From positions 1-64,000 of the forward strand of contig CAJFGR010000005.1 in NCBI GenBank assembly GCA_904377845.1: a DNA stretch of 64,000 nt. Direction: 5' to 3'. Within the stretch, counting starts at the first letter, position 1; the number at the start of each line of letters is the position of its first letter. Origin of the DNA: an uncultured Ruminococcus sp. (GTDB lineage: Bacteria; Bacillota; Clostridia; Lachnospirales; Lachnospiraceae). A program made the position numbers and the translations under genes. Shown here in pieces: positions 1 through 7,581 of the stretch. Below the pieces are notes generated by a model. The model saw only the letters and a list, made by a program, of their open reading frames with translations, did no database searches and had not been told where the DNA came from.

Positions 1-116
1 CCAGCCTCCATATCATGAATGGCATCATCCAGTTTCGTAAGAAGAATATCCATTGCATCATCCAATGTATAAGTTGTTTCATGAGATTTTGTCGCCTGTG
101 CTAATGCCATATCCAT
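1..116 (-). CDS. Small unidentified protein, N-terminal part only (runs off window)
   Basis: A frame on the minus strand starts with ATG at 116, a few bases after a GAAAGGG ribosome binding site, and stays open to the window edge. The 38 visible residues begin MDMALAQATKSHE and continue as an acidic, probably helical segment rich in Asp, Met and Leu. The length and character would fit a small antitoxin-like or regulatory protein, but nothing diagnostic is visible and I do not assign a function. It lies downstream of tRNA-Glu on the same strand, with about 170 bases of gene-free A/T-rich sequence (117-284) between it and the tRNA terminator. Confidence 0.5.
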   Translation of the reverse strand, partial: MDMALAQATKSHETTYTLDDAMDILLTKLDDAIHDMEA

Positions 117-284
117 CACCCTTTCTTTTCTTTTATCTTACCATCAAACCACAAAAATAACCACAATTTTATTGATCGGGATAAAAATACGTCCAAGATT
201 TCCTCCTTAAGTATTTTTGATTCCTCAATATCCAAACGTATGTTTGATACACCATTTGATACACTTTTGTTTTTCAGACACGAA

Positions 285-309
285 AAAAGCCCGTAAAAAC
301 GGGCTTTTC
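285..309 (-). terminator. Rho-independent terminator of tRNA-Glu
   Basis: A perfect hairpin with arms AAAAGCCCGT and ACGGGCTTTT lies just beyond the 3' end of the tRNA. Read on the minus strand it is followed by a run of T, as expected for an intrinsic terminator. Confidence 0.85.
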
Positions 310-312
310 AAG

Positions 313-385
313 TGACTCCGAGGGGAATCGAACCCCTGATTCCAGCGTGAGAGGCTAGCGTCTTGACCGGCTTGACCACGGAGCC
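313..385 (-). tRNA. tRNA-Glu (anticodon CTC)
   Basis: Read on the minus strand, the 73 bases fold as a cloverleaf. The acceptor stem is GGCTCCG paired with CGGAGTC (one G-T pair). The D-arm is closed by GTC/GAC. The anticodon stem CTAGC/GCTGG holds loop CTCTCAC, and the T-arm AGGGG/CCCCT holds TTCGATT. The anticodon is CTC, which reads the glutamate codon GAG. The CCA end is not encoded. A terminator follows directly. tRNA 3' ends are common integration sites for mobile elements, but I see no integrase here. Confidence 0.95.
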
Positions 386-485
386 TTATTTATCTCAGCT
401 GTTCGGTTGTCCCTCACAGCGAATATTACTATATCATATACATCCGTGAGATGCAAGTACTTTTTTTCATTTTTTTACTTTTTTT

Positions 486-572
486 GTAACAGTTCAGCCA
501 TCTGATTTCCGAAGACGGATTTATGCTTGCATAAGAATCCGGCGACTAACACTCAGCTGGCTGAACTGTTGC
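486..572. repeat. Long palindromic intergenic repeat (GTTCAGC family, copy A)
   Basis: The arms GTAACAGTTCAGCCA (486-500) and TGGCTGAACTGTTGC (558-572) are nearly perfect inverted repeats. A second palindrome, TTATGC-TT-GCATAA flanked by GGAT/ATCC, sits at the centre. On the plus strand the right arm is followed by TTTTT. The same arm sequence recurs in other intergenic gaps of this window (4765-4949, about 9051-9063, 28556-28586). It lies between tRNA-Glu and the lipid kinase gene and could act as a terminator for the latter or be a small mobile palindrome. Confidence 0.75.
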
Positions 573-576
573 TTTT

Positions 577-1539
577 TCACTCTGCTGTCACGCCCTCGGC
601 TTCAGCTGTTTCCACCGCCATTTTTTCTGCCGACAGGCCTGCTGCGACTTCCTGTCTGACCATGATCTGAAGCGCCTGTCTGCTGTTGCGGACAGTGACT
701 TCCTCATGGCTTCCGCCGTACTCTCCGTCCAGCGTCCACGGAATCTCCTCCATGGACTCAAACCGTATACATCCCGATTTAAAGGAATACATACGCTCCG
801 GATTAATCTGTCTGAGCATGATCGCCCCGAGCAGATCATTCAGCTCCAGCGGATTCTTCGGTGTCTTGATCAGTGTTACCTCGAATTCTCCGTCGTCAAA
901 TACCACATCCGGTCCGATTATGCCCTTGAATCCGCCCACTGACCGGGAATTTGTCACCATACCGTAGATAAACTCATCCTCAATCTCTTCGCCGTCGTGA
1001 ATCACACGGATCTTATAAGACGGAATGTTAAATATCCTCTTAGCCCCTTCAAGCACATATGCCAAATGTCCGAGAATATTCTTCATGCTCTGCTTTGTCT
1101 CGTAAGAGACATCGGTAAACAGGCCAAACGCGGCGATATATACAAAATAATCCTCATTGAACATTCCCACATCGCACGGGAACGGAACACCGTTCACCGC
1201 TGTATCCGCAGCAGCCAGAATATCTTTCGGGATTCCCAGGCTGGTGGCGAAATCATTGGTCGTACCTGCCGGAATATAGCCGAGAGGCGCCTTATAGGAT
1301 CTCATTCTCATCCCGGTCATCACCTCATCCAGAGTCCCGTCCCCTCCGCTGCAGACAATCAGATCATATCCGTCAGGACAGCTCTCCATCTTATCCGCCC
1401 CGTCATGGTACTTCTGCGTCGGATATACGGTCACCTCATATCCGGCTTTTGTAAAAATATCCAGGACATCAGAAAGCTTCGGTTTGAGCGTTCCCGTCCC
1501 TGCGTTTGGATTATAAATAAACAACATCTTTTTCATCAT
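577..1539 (-). CDS. YegS/DagK-family lipid (diacylglycerol-type) kinase
   Basis: A 320-residue soluble protein of the diacylglycerol/sphingosine kinase superfamily, which transfers phosphate from ATP to a membrane lipid. The nucleotide-binding signature SGGDGTLDEVMTG is visible at about residues 65-77, and the N-terminus (FIYNPNAGTG) is the typical NPxAG motif. The C-terminal half carries the beta-sandwich residues of this family (ending in WTLDGE before the tail). The length is normal, apart from an Ala/Glu-rich tail of about 25 residues. The start is the first of two adjacent ATGs, behind GGGGAGG. It is transcribed away from the HPr operon, with that operon's terminator just upstream. The exact lipid substrate cannot be read from the sequence. 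Confidence 0.85.
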   Translation of the reverse strand: MMKKMLFIYNPNAGTGTLKPKLSDVLDIFTKAGYEVTVYPTQKYHDGADKMESCPDGYDLIVCSGGDGTLDEVMTGMRMRSYKAPLGYIPAGTTNDFATSLGIPKDILAAADTAVNGVPFPCDVGMFNEDYFVYIAAFGLFTDVSYETKQSMKNILGHLAYVLEGAKRIFNIPSYKIRVIHDGEEIEDEFIYGMVTNSRSVGGFKGIIGPDVVFDDGEFEVTLIKTPKNPLELNDLLGAIMLRQINPERMYSFKSGCIRFESMEEIPWTLDGEYGGSHEEVTVRNSRQALQIMVRQEVAAGLSAEKMAVETAEAEGVTAE

Positions 1540-1579
1540 TTATATCCTCCCCTGTTTATATAATCCGGTTATTTTGACA

Positions 1580-1606
1580 GAAAAAGGCTGTACTATCGCA
1601 CAGCCC
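1580..1606 (-). terminator. Terminator of the murB-rapZ-whiA-HPr operon
   Basis: On the minus strand a GGCTGT/ACAGCC hairpin with an 8-base loop is followed by TTTTTCTG, about 70 bases after the stop of the HPr-like gene. Confidence 0.8.
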
Positions 1607-1673
1607 CCTTTTACATTTTTCTGAATTTTCTATATTAAATCACGCCGGACATACCGGCGGGAATTGTCCCGGC

Positions 1674-1934
1674 TTATTTTACATTATTTGCAAAAAAAGT
1701 TCTGATTCCTTCTGCCGCTTTCTTTTCATCTTCGCCTTCGGTAACCACGGTAATCTTCTCACCGTCTGCAAGACTCAGGCTCATCATACCCATAATACTC
1801 TTAGCATTAATATTTTTCTCACCGACCTGGATGTACACTTTGCTCGCATACTGGCTTGCCTCCTGCACAAGCAGGGCGATCGGTCTTCCGTCAAATCCTT
1901 CTTCCGTCTTAACTACAACAGGTGTTTTAATCAT
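1674..1934 (-). CDS. HPr-like protein with Asp at the position of the catalytic His (Crh-like)
   Basis: An 86-residue HPr-fold protein. In phosphotransferase-system HPr, His15 receives phosphate from enzyme I, and Ser46 is the regulatory site for HPr kinase. Here the His15 region reads GFDGRP, so residue 15 is Asp, while Ser46 and its context KSIMGMMSL are kept. The protein therefore cannot act as a normal PTS phosphocarrier, but could still be Ser-phosphorylated and act as a regulator, as Bacillus Crh does (Crh has Gln at position 15 and also sits beside whiA). The start codon overlaps the whiA stop by 4 bases (ATGA), which implies translational coupling. The regulatory role is inference from the residue pattern and neighbourhood. 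Confidence 0.85.
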   Translation of the reverse strand: MIKTPVVVKTEEGFDGRPIALLVQEASQYASKVYIQVGEKNINAKSIMGMMSLSLADGEKITVVTEGEDEKKAAEGIRTFFANNVK

Positions 1935-2890
1935 AATAATCCTCCTTGTTCCTGCCTTACCTTATCCGCCATCTCACTGAGTCTGCGCAGTCTGTGGTTG
2001 ATTCCTGACTTCCCCACCGGGGGATCCAGCTTCTCTCCCAGCTCTTTCAGAGTCGCGTCAGGATTCTCAAGGCGGGCAACTGCTGCCTCCACCAGATTAT
2101 CCGGCATATGCTCAAATCCGACCGTATCTCTCAGATATGTAATGTCTTCAACCTGTTTTACTGCTGCTGACACAGTTTTATTGATGTTGGCAGTCTCGCA
2201 GTTCACCTTTCTGTTCACAGAATTACGCATCTCCTTCAGAATCCGGACATTCTCAAGCTCCATCAGAGATATATGCGCTTCCATCACATTAAGGATATCT
2301 ACTATCTGAGAACCTTCTTTCAGGTACACAACATATGACTTCTTCCGTTGCACAATCTTGGCTGCCAGCCCGAAACTGCAGATCACTTCCCGGATCCGCT
2401 CCGCCGCTTCCGGCAGCGAGCAGACGATCTCGAAATGATACGACTTCTTCGGATCGCTCATAGAACCGGCCGCCTGATATGCGCCGCGCAGAAAAGCTCT
2501 CCTGCAGCACGTCTGCTGAAGAACAAGCGGGCTGAACGGATGAATGTCATCTGTATTGCCCCTGTGGTCTCCGATCATCTTTGTGGCCTGAAGGATGCGA
2601 AAAGCGTCTTCATGCTGCCGTACAATCACTGCATATGACACGCTTTGTTTCGCAATGTTTCTCCTGATTGAGATATCAGTTCTAATATTAAATGTTTTTT
2701 CTATCAATGTAAAGACTTTTCTTGCAACAAGAAAATTTTCCGAATGAATTTTAATGCTGCATCGGTCATAACGATTGAACACGATCGTTCCGCACAGTCC
2801 GATAAATGCAGTCAGCTCTGCTATCTGGCAGTGCCTTGCCGGACTGATATTTCCGGCCAGTTCTTCCCTTACTTTTCCAGAAAAAGACAT
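1931..2890 (-). CDS. whiA: WhiA, DNA-binding protein with degenerate homing-endonuclease fold
   Basis: A 319-residue WhiA, the usual length. The N-terminal two thirds is the LAGLIDADG-like domain, and the C-terminal helix-turn-helix contains VGKSGINHRLRRLSEMA (about residues 290-306). In actinobacteria WhiA is a sporulation transcription factor. In Firmicutes it is linked to cell division and chromosome segregation. It follows rapZ by 7 bases and overlaps the HPr-like gene. No yvcK homologue lies between rapZ and whiA, unlike the Bacillus order. Confidence 0.95.
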   Translation of the reverse strand: MSFSGKVREELAGNISPARHCQIAELTAFIGLCGTIVFNRYDRCSIKIHSENFLVARKVFTLIEKTFNIRTDISIRRNIAKQSVSYAVIVRQHEDAFRILQATKMIGDHRGNTDDIHPFSPLVLQQTCCRRAFLRGAYQAAGSMSDPKKSYHFEIVCSLPEAAERIREVICSFGLAAKIVQRKKSYVVYLKEGSQIVDILNVMEAHISLMELENVRILKEMRNSVNRKVNCETANINKTVSAAVKQVEDITYLRDTVGFEHMPDNLVEAAVARLENPDATLKELGEKLDPPVGKSGINHRLRRLSEMADKVRQEQGGLL

Positions 2891-2897
2891 ATCAGCT

Positions 2898-3779
2898 TCA
2901 CTCTTTTCTCTTCGTTATGGCATCCTTGCCGATATCGCGGTGTTCGATGCGAACTCCGTAATTCTCCTGTTTATCCAGCTTCTGGTACAGGGCGTTTGCA
3001 AGGGTTACAGAGCGGTGCTTGCCGCCCGTACAGCCGATCGAGATGATCAGCTGATTCTTACCTTCTAATATGTAATTCGGAATGAGAAAGTCAATCATAT
3101 CCGTCAGTTTATCAAGAAATACCTGGGCTTTGTCGTTTTCCATAACGTAATCCTGAACTTCCGGATCGTTTCCTGTCTTCTCTCTCAGTTCATCGATATA
3201 ATACGGATTCGGCAGGAAGCGCACGTCAAAAACCAGGTCCGAATCCTGGGGAATCCCGTATTTGAACCCGAATGACATTACCGTGATATAGAGGTTGCAG
3301 AAGCTCTCTCCTCTTACAAAGATCTTCTCCAGTTCCAGCTTCAGCTCTCTGGTAAGCATCTTGCTCGTATCCAGTATATATGTGGCGCGCATCTTGAGGA
3401 ACATGATTTTCTCACGCTCCTTTGCAATACCGGTATCCACCCTGCCCGAACCGCTCAGCGGATGCTGCCGTCTCGTCTCCTTGTACCGCTTAATAAGCAC
3501 ATCGTCCTGAGCGTCCAGAAAAAGGATCTCATAGCTGATCTGCTTCTCATCCATCTCGTCAAGCACTTCCTGAAGCCCGCTGAAATCCTGACCGCCTCTT
3601 ACATCAATTCCCAGGGCGATATTCTTAACCTCTTCTCCGGGCGCGTCAAACATTTCAACGAAACGCGGGAGAAGCGGAATGGGCAGATTATCCACGCAGA
3701 AATACCCCATATCTTCCAGCATTTTAAGAGTAGTTGTTTTTCCGGCACCGGACATTCCCGTCACAATCACTAAACGCAT
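2898..3779 (-). CDS. rapZ: RapZ/YvcJ-family nucleotide-binding protein
   Basis: A 293-residue P-loop protein. The Walker A motif GMSGAGKT spans residues 8-15, followed by the family signature GYFCVDNLP. The C-terminal domain carries GCTGGKHRSV, the conserved RapZ C-terminal loop. In Enterobacteria RapZ is an RNA-binding adaptor controlling glmS through small RNAs. In Firmicutes YvcJ hydrolyses nucleotides, and its cellular role is less clear. It sits between murB (3 bases upstream) and whiA in one operon. Confidence 0.95.
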   Translation of the reverse strand: MRLVIVTGMSGAGKTTTLKMLEDMGYFCVDNLPIPLLPRFVEMFDAPGEEVKNIALGIDVRGGQDFSGLQEVLDEMDEKQISYEILFLDAQDDVLIKRYKETRRQHPLSGSGRVDTGIAKEREKIMFLKMRATYILDTSKMLTRELKLELEKIFVRGESFCNLYITVMSFGFKYGIPQDSDLVFDVRFLPNPYYIDELREKTGNDPEVQDYVMENDKAQVFLDKLTDMIDFLIPNYILEGKNQLIISIGCTGGKHRSVTLANALYQKLDKQENYGVRIEHRDIGKDAITKRKE

Positions 3780-3782
3780 ATG

Positions 3783-4688
3783 TTAAAATTCTCCTATCTT
3801 CTTTACCTCCGGCTGAAGCCGTACTCCTGAAGTTTCCTCAACCCGACGGATAATATGATCCATAAGTTCCGCCACTTCCGCAGCCGTAGCGCCGCCCCGG
3901 TTAATTACAAATCCGCAGTGCTTCTCTGAGACCTGGGCGTTTCCTATACGAAAACCTCTAAGGCCTGCATCTTCTATCAGCTTTCCGGCGAAATATCCCT
4001 CCGGTCTCTTAAACGTGCTCCCCGCGCTTCCGAACTCAAGCGGCTGCTTGGACACGCGCTTTTCTTTGAGTTCATCCATTTTTGCACGGATATCCTCCTT
4101 ACTTCCTCTGCTGAGAACAAGCTGCGCTCCGAGTACAACATAATCCATCCTGGAGACAATGCTCGTCCGGTATCCCATTTTCATCTCCTCAACGGGAATC
4201 GTGAGGACTTCCCCCTCTGCGGTAAGGACATCTGCGCTCTTGAGAACCTGGCTCATCTCTCCCCCGTATGCGCCAGCATTCATGCGCACGGCTCCCCCAA
4301 GAGTCCCCGGGATCCCCGAAGCGAACTCAAATCCTGTAAGCCCTGCGTCATATGCCGCCGCAGCTACTTTCGAGAGAAGGGCTCCCGCCTGAGCCGTAAC
4401 AGTCTCTCCTTCAGTCCGGATATCTCTCATATTCTTGAAAATCTGTATAATGACTCCCCGGAACCCTTTATCTCCCACGAGAAGATTACTTCCGTTACCT
4501 ATTATATAGTACGGAACCTCCTGCTCTATGCATAATGAGACAATCCTGCGGATTTCCTCTGCGGACGACGGCATGGCAAAATAATCTGCCGGTCCTCCGA
4601 TGCGGAACGTAGTGTGCGCTGACATCGGTTCGTCTTTTAAGATATTTTTCTCTCCGGTAATCGAACAAAGCTCATAATACAGATCCAT
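3783..4688 (-). CDS. murB: MurB, UDP-N-acetylenolpyruvoylglucosamine reductase
   Basis: A 301-residue FAD enzyme that reduces UDP-GlcNAc-enolpyruvate to UDP-MurNAc in peptidoglycan synthesis, in the cytoplasm. Visible features are the FAD-binding segment IIGNGSNLLVGDKG (about 62-75), GIPGTLGGAVRMNAGAYGG, the catalytic-serine region FGSAGSTFKRPEG and the C-terminal QPEVKKIGEF. The Ser and the missing insertion loop fit the short type II MurB. It is the first gene of the operon, driven by the promoter at 4730-4758, with GGAG upstream of the ATG. Confidence 0.96.
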   Translation of the reverse strand: MDLYYELCSITGEKNILKDEPMSAHTTFRIGGPADYFAMPSSAEEIRRIVSLCIEQEVPYYIIGNGSNLLVGDKGFRGVIIQIFKNMRDIRTEGETVTAQAGALLSKVAAAAYDAGLTGFEFASGIPGTLGGAVRMNAGAYGGEMSQVLKSADVLTAEGEVLTIPVEEMKMGYRTSIVSRMDYVVLGAQLVLSRGSKEDIRAKMDELKEKRVSKQPLEFGSAGSTFKRPEGYFAGKLIEDAGLRGFRIGNAQVSEKHCGFVINRGGATAAEVAELMDHIIRRVEETSGVRLQPEVKKIGEF

Positions 4689-4729
4689 ATATATACTCCA
4701 TTTCTAAAACATCGCTTATTTGCCACACT

Positions 4730-4758
4730 ATTATAATGCAACCTTCCCGGGATGTAAA
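4730..4758 (-). promoter_or_regulatory. Sigma-A-type promoter of the murB operon
   Basis: On the minus strand the -35 box is TTTACA (4753-4758) and the -10 box is TATAAT (4730-4735), with a 17-base spacer. The start codon is about 40 bases downstream. Confidence 0.75.
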
Positions 4759-4764
4759 GTAAAT

Positions 4765-4949
4765 GTAACAGTTCGGCCAAATAGTAACAGTTCAGCCCGC
4801 GCCATTCGCAAAACCGCACTTCACAGCGTCACATCTTGCAAAAACGCCGCATTCATTGTATAATGTACCGGTATCTCTGAATTTTTGAAGCAGCAGTTCA
4901 GCTGTCTGATGCGGCAGAGCTTTGCAGATGGCACGTGCTGAACCGTTAC
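4765..4949. repeat. Cluster of GTTCAGC-family palindromic arms (copies B and C)
   Basis: Two direct half-copies, GTAACAGTTCGGCC (4765-4778) and GTAACAGTTCAGCC (4784-4797), precede an inverted pair, GCAGCAGTTCAGC (4890-4902) and GCTGAACCGTTAC (4937-4949). As in copy A, the right arm is followed by TTTTTC. The cluster fills the 316-base gap between the divergent murB and CNNM genes and holds no reading frame of note. The CNNM promoter could lie inside it (TATAAT-like sequence near 4858-4863). Confidence 0.65.
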
Positions 4950-5004
4950 TTTTTCAGCGTCAGATCAGACGCACTGTAACAGATAAAGGAGTGGAAAAAC
5001 TACA

Positions 5005-6420
5005 GTGGACTCTGGTGACACCTTTCAATTTATTATACTGATTATTCTTCTGATGCTCTCGGCATTTTTTTCATCGAACGAGACCGCGCTTACAACAGTG
5101 AGCAAGATCAGGCTGCGCTCTATGGCCGATGACGGAAACAAACGGGCGGCAATGGTTCTCGACATTACGGAGAATCACACGTCCAAGATGCTGAGCGCCA
5201 TACTGATCGGCAACAATATCGTAAACATTTCTGCATCTTCCTTATCAGCAACACTTGCATACGCATTCGGCGGTTATATGGTCAGCATTGCCACGGCGGT
5301 GCTTACAGTGGCGATCCTCGTTTTCGGAGAGATCACACCTAAGAACTATGCCACAATCAACGCCGAAAAAATATCGCTGCGCTACATCAGGATCATTAAG
5401 TTCTTTATGACAGTAATGACGCCTGTTATATTTATTATCAACCTGTTTTCGCGCGGCATCATGTTTCTTCTGAGAGTTGACCCGAATGCTACTAAGCGGA
5501 TCATGACCGAGGAAGAACTCCGGACAATCGTGGATGTAAGCCACGAAAGAGGCGTAATCGAAAGCGATGAGAAAGAAATGATCAACAATGTGTTTGATCT
5601 GGGGGACGCCAACGCGAAGGACATCATGGTTCCGAGAGTACACGTGACCTTTGCCGATGTAAACAGTACCTACGATGAGCTGATCGATATTTTCCGTGAA
5701 GACAAATTCACCCGTCTTCCGGTATACGAGGACTCTCAGGATAATATTGTCGGCATTATTAATATGAAGGATCTGCTTTTATATAACCGTGACGAAGCTT
5801 TTAACGTGCGCGACATTATGAGGGAACCTCATTTCACCTATGAATACAAGAGCATTTCCGAACTTCTCGTGGAAATGAGGGCGTCCACTTTCAATATTGC
5901 CATTGTTCTGGATGAATACGGCGAGATGGCAGGTCTGATCACTCTCGAGGATATTCTGGAGGAGATCGTGGGAGAGATCCACGATGAATACGATGAGCAG
6001 GAAGACCAGTTATACCAGCTCTCCGACCGGGAATATGTCATTGAAGGAGCTATGAATCTGGACGATGTAAACGAACGTCTGGGAACCGAATTCTCCTCCG
6101 AAGACTACGACTCCCTCGGCGGCTTTATCATTGAGCATCTTGACAGACTGCCCGAATTAAATGATGAAGTCGTGACAGAAGACGGAATCCGCCTTGTAGT
6201 CGAGACGCTTGATAAGAACCGTATTGAAAGCGTACACGTATATCTTCCGGAGAAGAACGATGACGAAGAGGACGCTCCCGGAAAACCGGATCATTCCGGC
6301 ACGGATGATTCTTCTTCAAAAGCCGATGATAACGGCGATTTTTCTTCGGGAGTTGTTGATGAAGAGAATCCCCATATAAAGGATTCTGCCGAAAATACTT
6401 CGGGAACAGAAAAGTCATAA
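5005..6420 (+). CDS. CNNM/CorC-family membrane protein (DUF21, CBS pair, CorC_HlyC)
   Basis: A 471-residue inner-membrane protein of the family that includes the HlyC/CorC and MpfA magnesium/cobalt exporters. The order is a DUF21 membrane domain with about four helices (residues 8-150), two CBS domains (about 200-325) and a CorC_HlyC transporter-associated domain (about 345-425). A highly acidic, Ser/Asp-rich, probably disordered tail (430-471) is the only unusual part. It starts with GTG at 5005 behind AAAGGAG, 13 bases upstream. The CBS pair probably binds adenine nucleotide or Mg-ATP. The transported ion is inferred from the family only. Confidence 0.9.
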   Translation: MDSGDTFQFIILIILLMLSAFFSSNETALTTVSKIRLRSMADDGNKRAAMVLDITENHTSKMLSAILIGNNIVNISASSLSATLAYAFGGYMVSIATAVLTVAILVFGEITPKNYATINAEKISLRYIRIIKFFMTVMTPVIFIINLFSRGIMFLLRVDPNATKRIMTEEELRTIVDVSHERGVIESDEKEMINNVFDLGDANAKDIMVPRVHVTFADVNSTYDELIDIFREDKFTRLPVYEDSQDNIVGIINMKDLLLYNRDEAFNVRDIMREPHFTYEYKSISELLVEMRASTFNIAIVLDEYGEMAGLITLEDILEEIVGEIHDEYDEQEDQLYQLSDREYVIEGAMNLDDVNERLGTEFSSEDYDSLGGFIIEHLDRLPELNDEVVTEDGIRLVVETLDKNRIESVHVYLPEKNDDEEDAPGKPDHSGTDDSSSKADDNGDFSSGVVDEENPHIKDSAENTSGTEKS

Positions 6421-6440
6421 ATGAATATTGATTTTCAGAT

Positions 6441-6471
6441 GGTGGCTGCCGGACGGCAGTCACCTTTTTTT
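6441..6471 (+). terminator. Terminator after the CNNM gene
   Basis: The hairpin GGTGGCTGCC-GGAC-GGCAGTCACC, with one internal mismatch, is followed by seven T, 20 bases after the stop codon. Confidence 0.9.
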
Positions 6472-6521
6472 CTTCTGCCGCATATTCTGTTATAGAGTAA
6501 ATCGGAAAAGGAATTAGAACT

Positions 6522-7292
6522 ATGCCTTATACTATTATGCTGGACGCCGGACATGGCGGCCGCGATCCCGGAGCAGTGTACAACGGCAGACAGGAAAAAG
6601 ATGATACGCTTTCACTTGCCCTCGCAGTCGGAGAGATTCTCCAGGAGCGGGGAATTGACGTTCTCTACACACGCACAACAGACGTCTATGAATCTCCCTA
6701 TCAGAAAGCAATGGAGGCAAATGCGGCAGGCGCTGATTTCTTCATTTCCATCCACCGCAACTCCAGTCCGGAAGCCAACACCTACTCCGGTGTAGAATCG
6801 CTCGTCTACAATAAGTCCGGAATCAAACTCGAAATGGCAGAGAACATAAATGAACAGCTCGAAGCCGTAGGCTTTGTCAATCTGGGCGTAAAAGAGCGCC
6901 AGGGACTCGTCGTCCTCAGGCGCACACGTATGCCTGCAGTTCTTGTGGAAGTAGGCTTTATTAATTCAGACACTGACAATATGCTCTTTGATAATAATTT
7001 TGACGATATGGCGCTCGCCATCGCCGAAGGAATACTTGACACTCTGCAGCTGACCGGAGAAGTCCCGTCAGCTCCCGGCTCCTATACCGTACAGACCGGC
7101 GCCTTCCGCAGCGGTATGTACGCTGACCGCCTTCAGCAGGAACTGCTGGAGCAGGATTTCCCCGCTGTCGTCAGCCAGGGGAACGGACTGTACAGAGTAA
7201 CTGTGGGGACATATCCCACCCTCGAAGAAGCCGCGGCTGTGGAGAGAAGACTCAAACGCGCCGGGTATCAGACTGTGATCATAAGTGGATAA
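6522..7292 (+). CDS. N-acetylmuramoyl-L-alanine amidase (Amidase_3) with SPOR domain, no signal peptide
   Basis: A 256-residue zinc amidase that cleaves the MurNAc-L-Ala bond of peptidoglycan. The Amidase_3 domain (1-180) shows LDAGHGGRDPGA (first zinc His), SIHRNS (third ligand) and the catalytic-Glu segment LVEVGFIN. A C-terminal SPOR domain (about 187-255) starts at YTVQTGAF and binds denuded glycan. The protein begins directly with the catalytic domain and shows no signal peptide. It may therefore act in the mother cell, be released on lysis, or be exported by another route. The start follows AAAGGAAT. Confidence 0.9.
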   Translation: MPYTIMLDAGHGGRDPGAVYNGRQEKDDTLSLALAVGEILQERGIDVLYTRTTDVYESPYQKAMEANAAGADFFISIHRNSSPEANTYSGVESLVYNKSGIKLEMAENINEQLEAVGFVNLGVKERQGLVVLRRTRMPAVLVEVGFINSDTDNMLFDNNFDDMALAIAEGILDTLQLTGEVPSAPGSYTVQTGAFRSGMYADRLQQELLEQDFPAVVSQGNGLYRVTVGTYPTLEEAAAVERRLKRAGYQTVIISG

Positions 7293-7359
7293 AATTCCGT
7301 ATTTTTCGTTCCGTCTCAGAGTTAAAAATCAACCGAAAAGCAGAAGAATACAGAAAGGT

Positions 7360-7518
7360 TGACTCACGTATCCGCGGACAGAGAAAAAGATTGAGGACGG
7401 CGACTGTGGATGGAAATCACGAAAAGTTAACACCATTTCCCTGCTTTGTTACTTGGAGTTATTTCCTGTAACCGGAGCCGGTATTAATCTTTTTCTCTGT
7501 CTGTGGATACGTGAGTCA
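7360..7518. repeat. Structured palindromic element, copy 1 (fixed boxes, variable paired arms)
   Basis: The outer arms TGACTCACGTATCC (7360-7373) and GGATACGTGAGTCA (7505-7518) are exact inverted repeats. The pairing continues through about 20 more bases (GACAGAGAAAAAGATT with AATCTTTTTCTCTGTC). Inside are two boxes shared with 16821-17048: GGACGGCGACTGTG (7395-7408) and CCTGTAACCGGAGCCGG (7465-7481), plus AAAGTTAA and TTGTTACTT. The element lies between convergent amidase and glmM genes in a 289-base gap with no other gene. It is a candidate structured RNA or a non-coding mobile element. Confidence 0.75.
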
Positions 7519-7581
7519 GACTGCTGTAGCTGACTGTGTCCAGACGTTGTGCGTAATATCAGCCGATACGAAAAATCGAAA

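Noticed and set aside
117..284. An open minus-strand frame containing VSNGVSN and a Leu/Glu-rich stretch
   Set aside because: It has no start codon and is bounded by the tRNA terminator; it resembles a chance frame or an old integrase tail, which cannot be supported.
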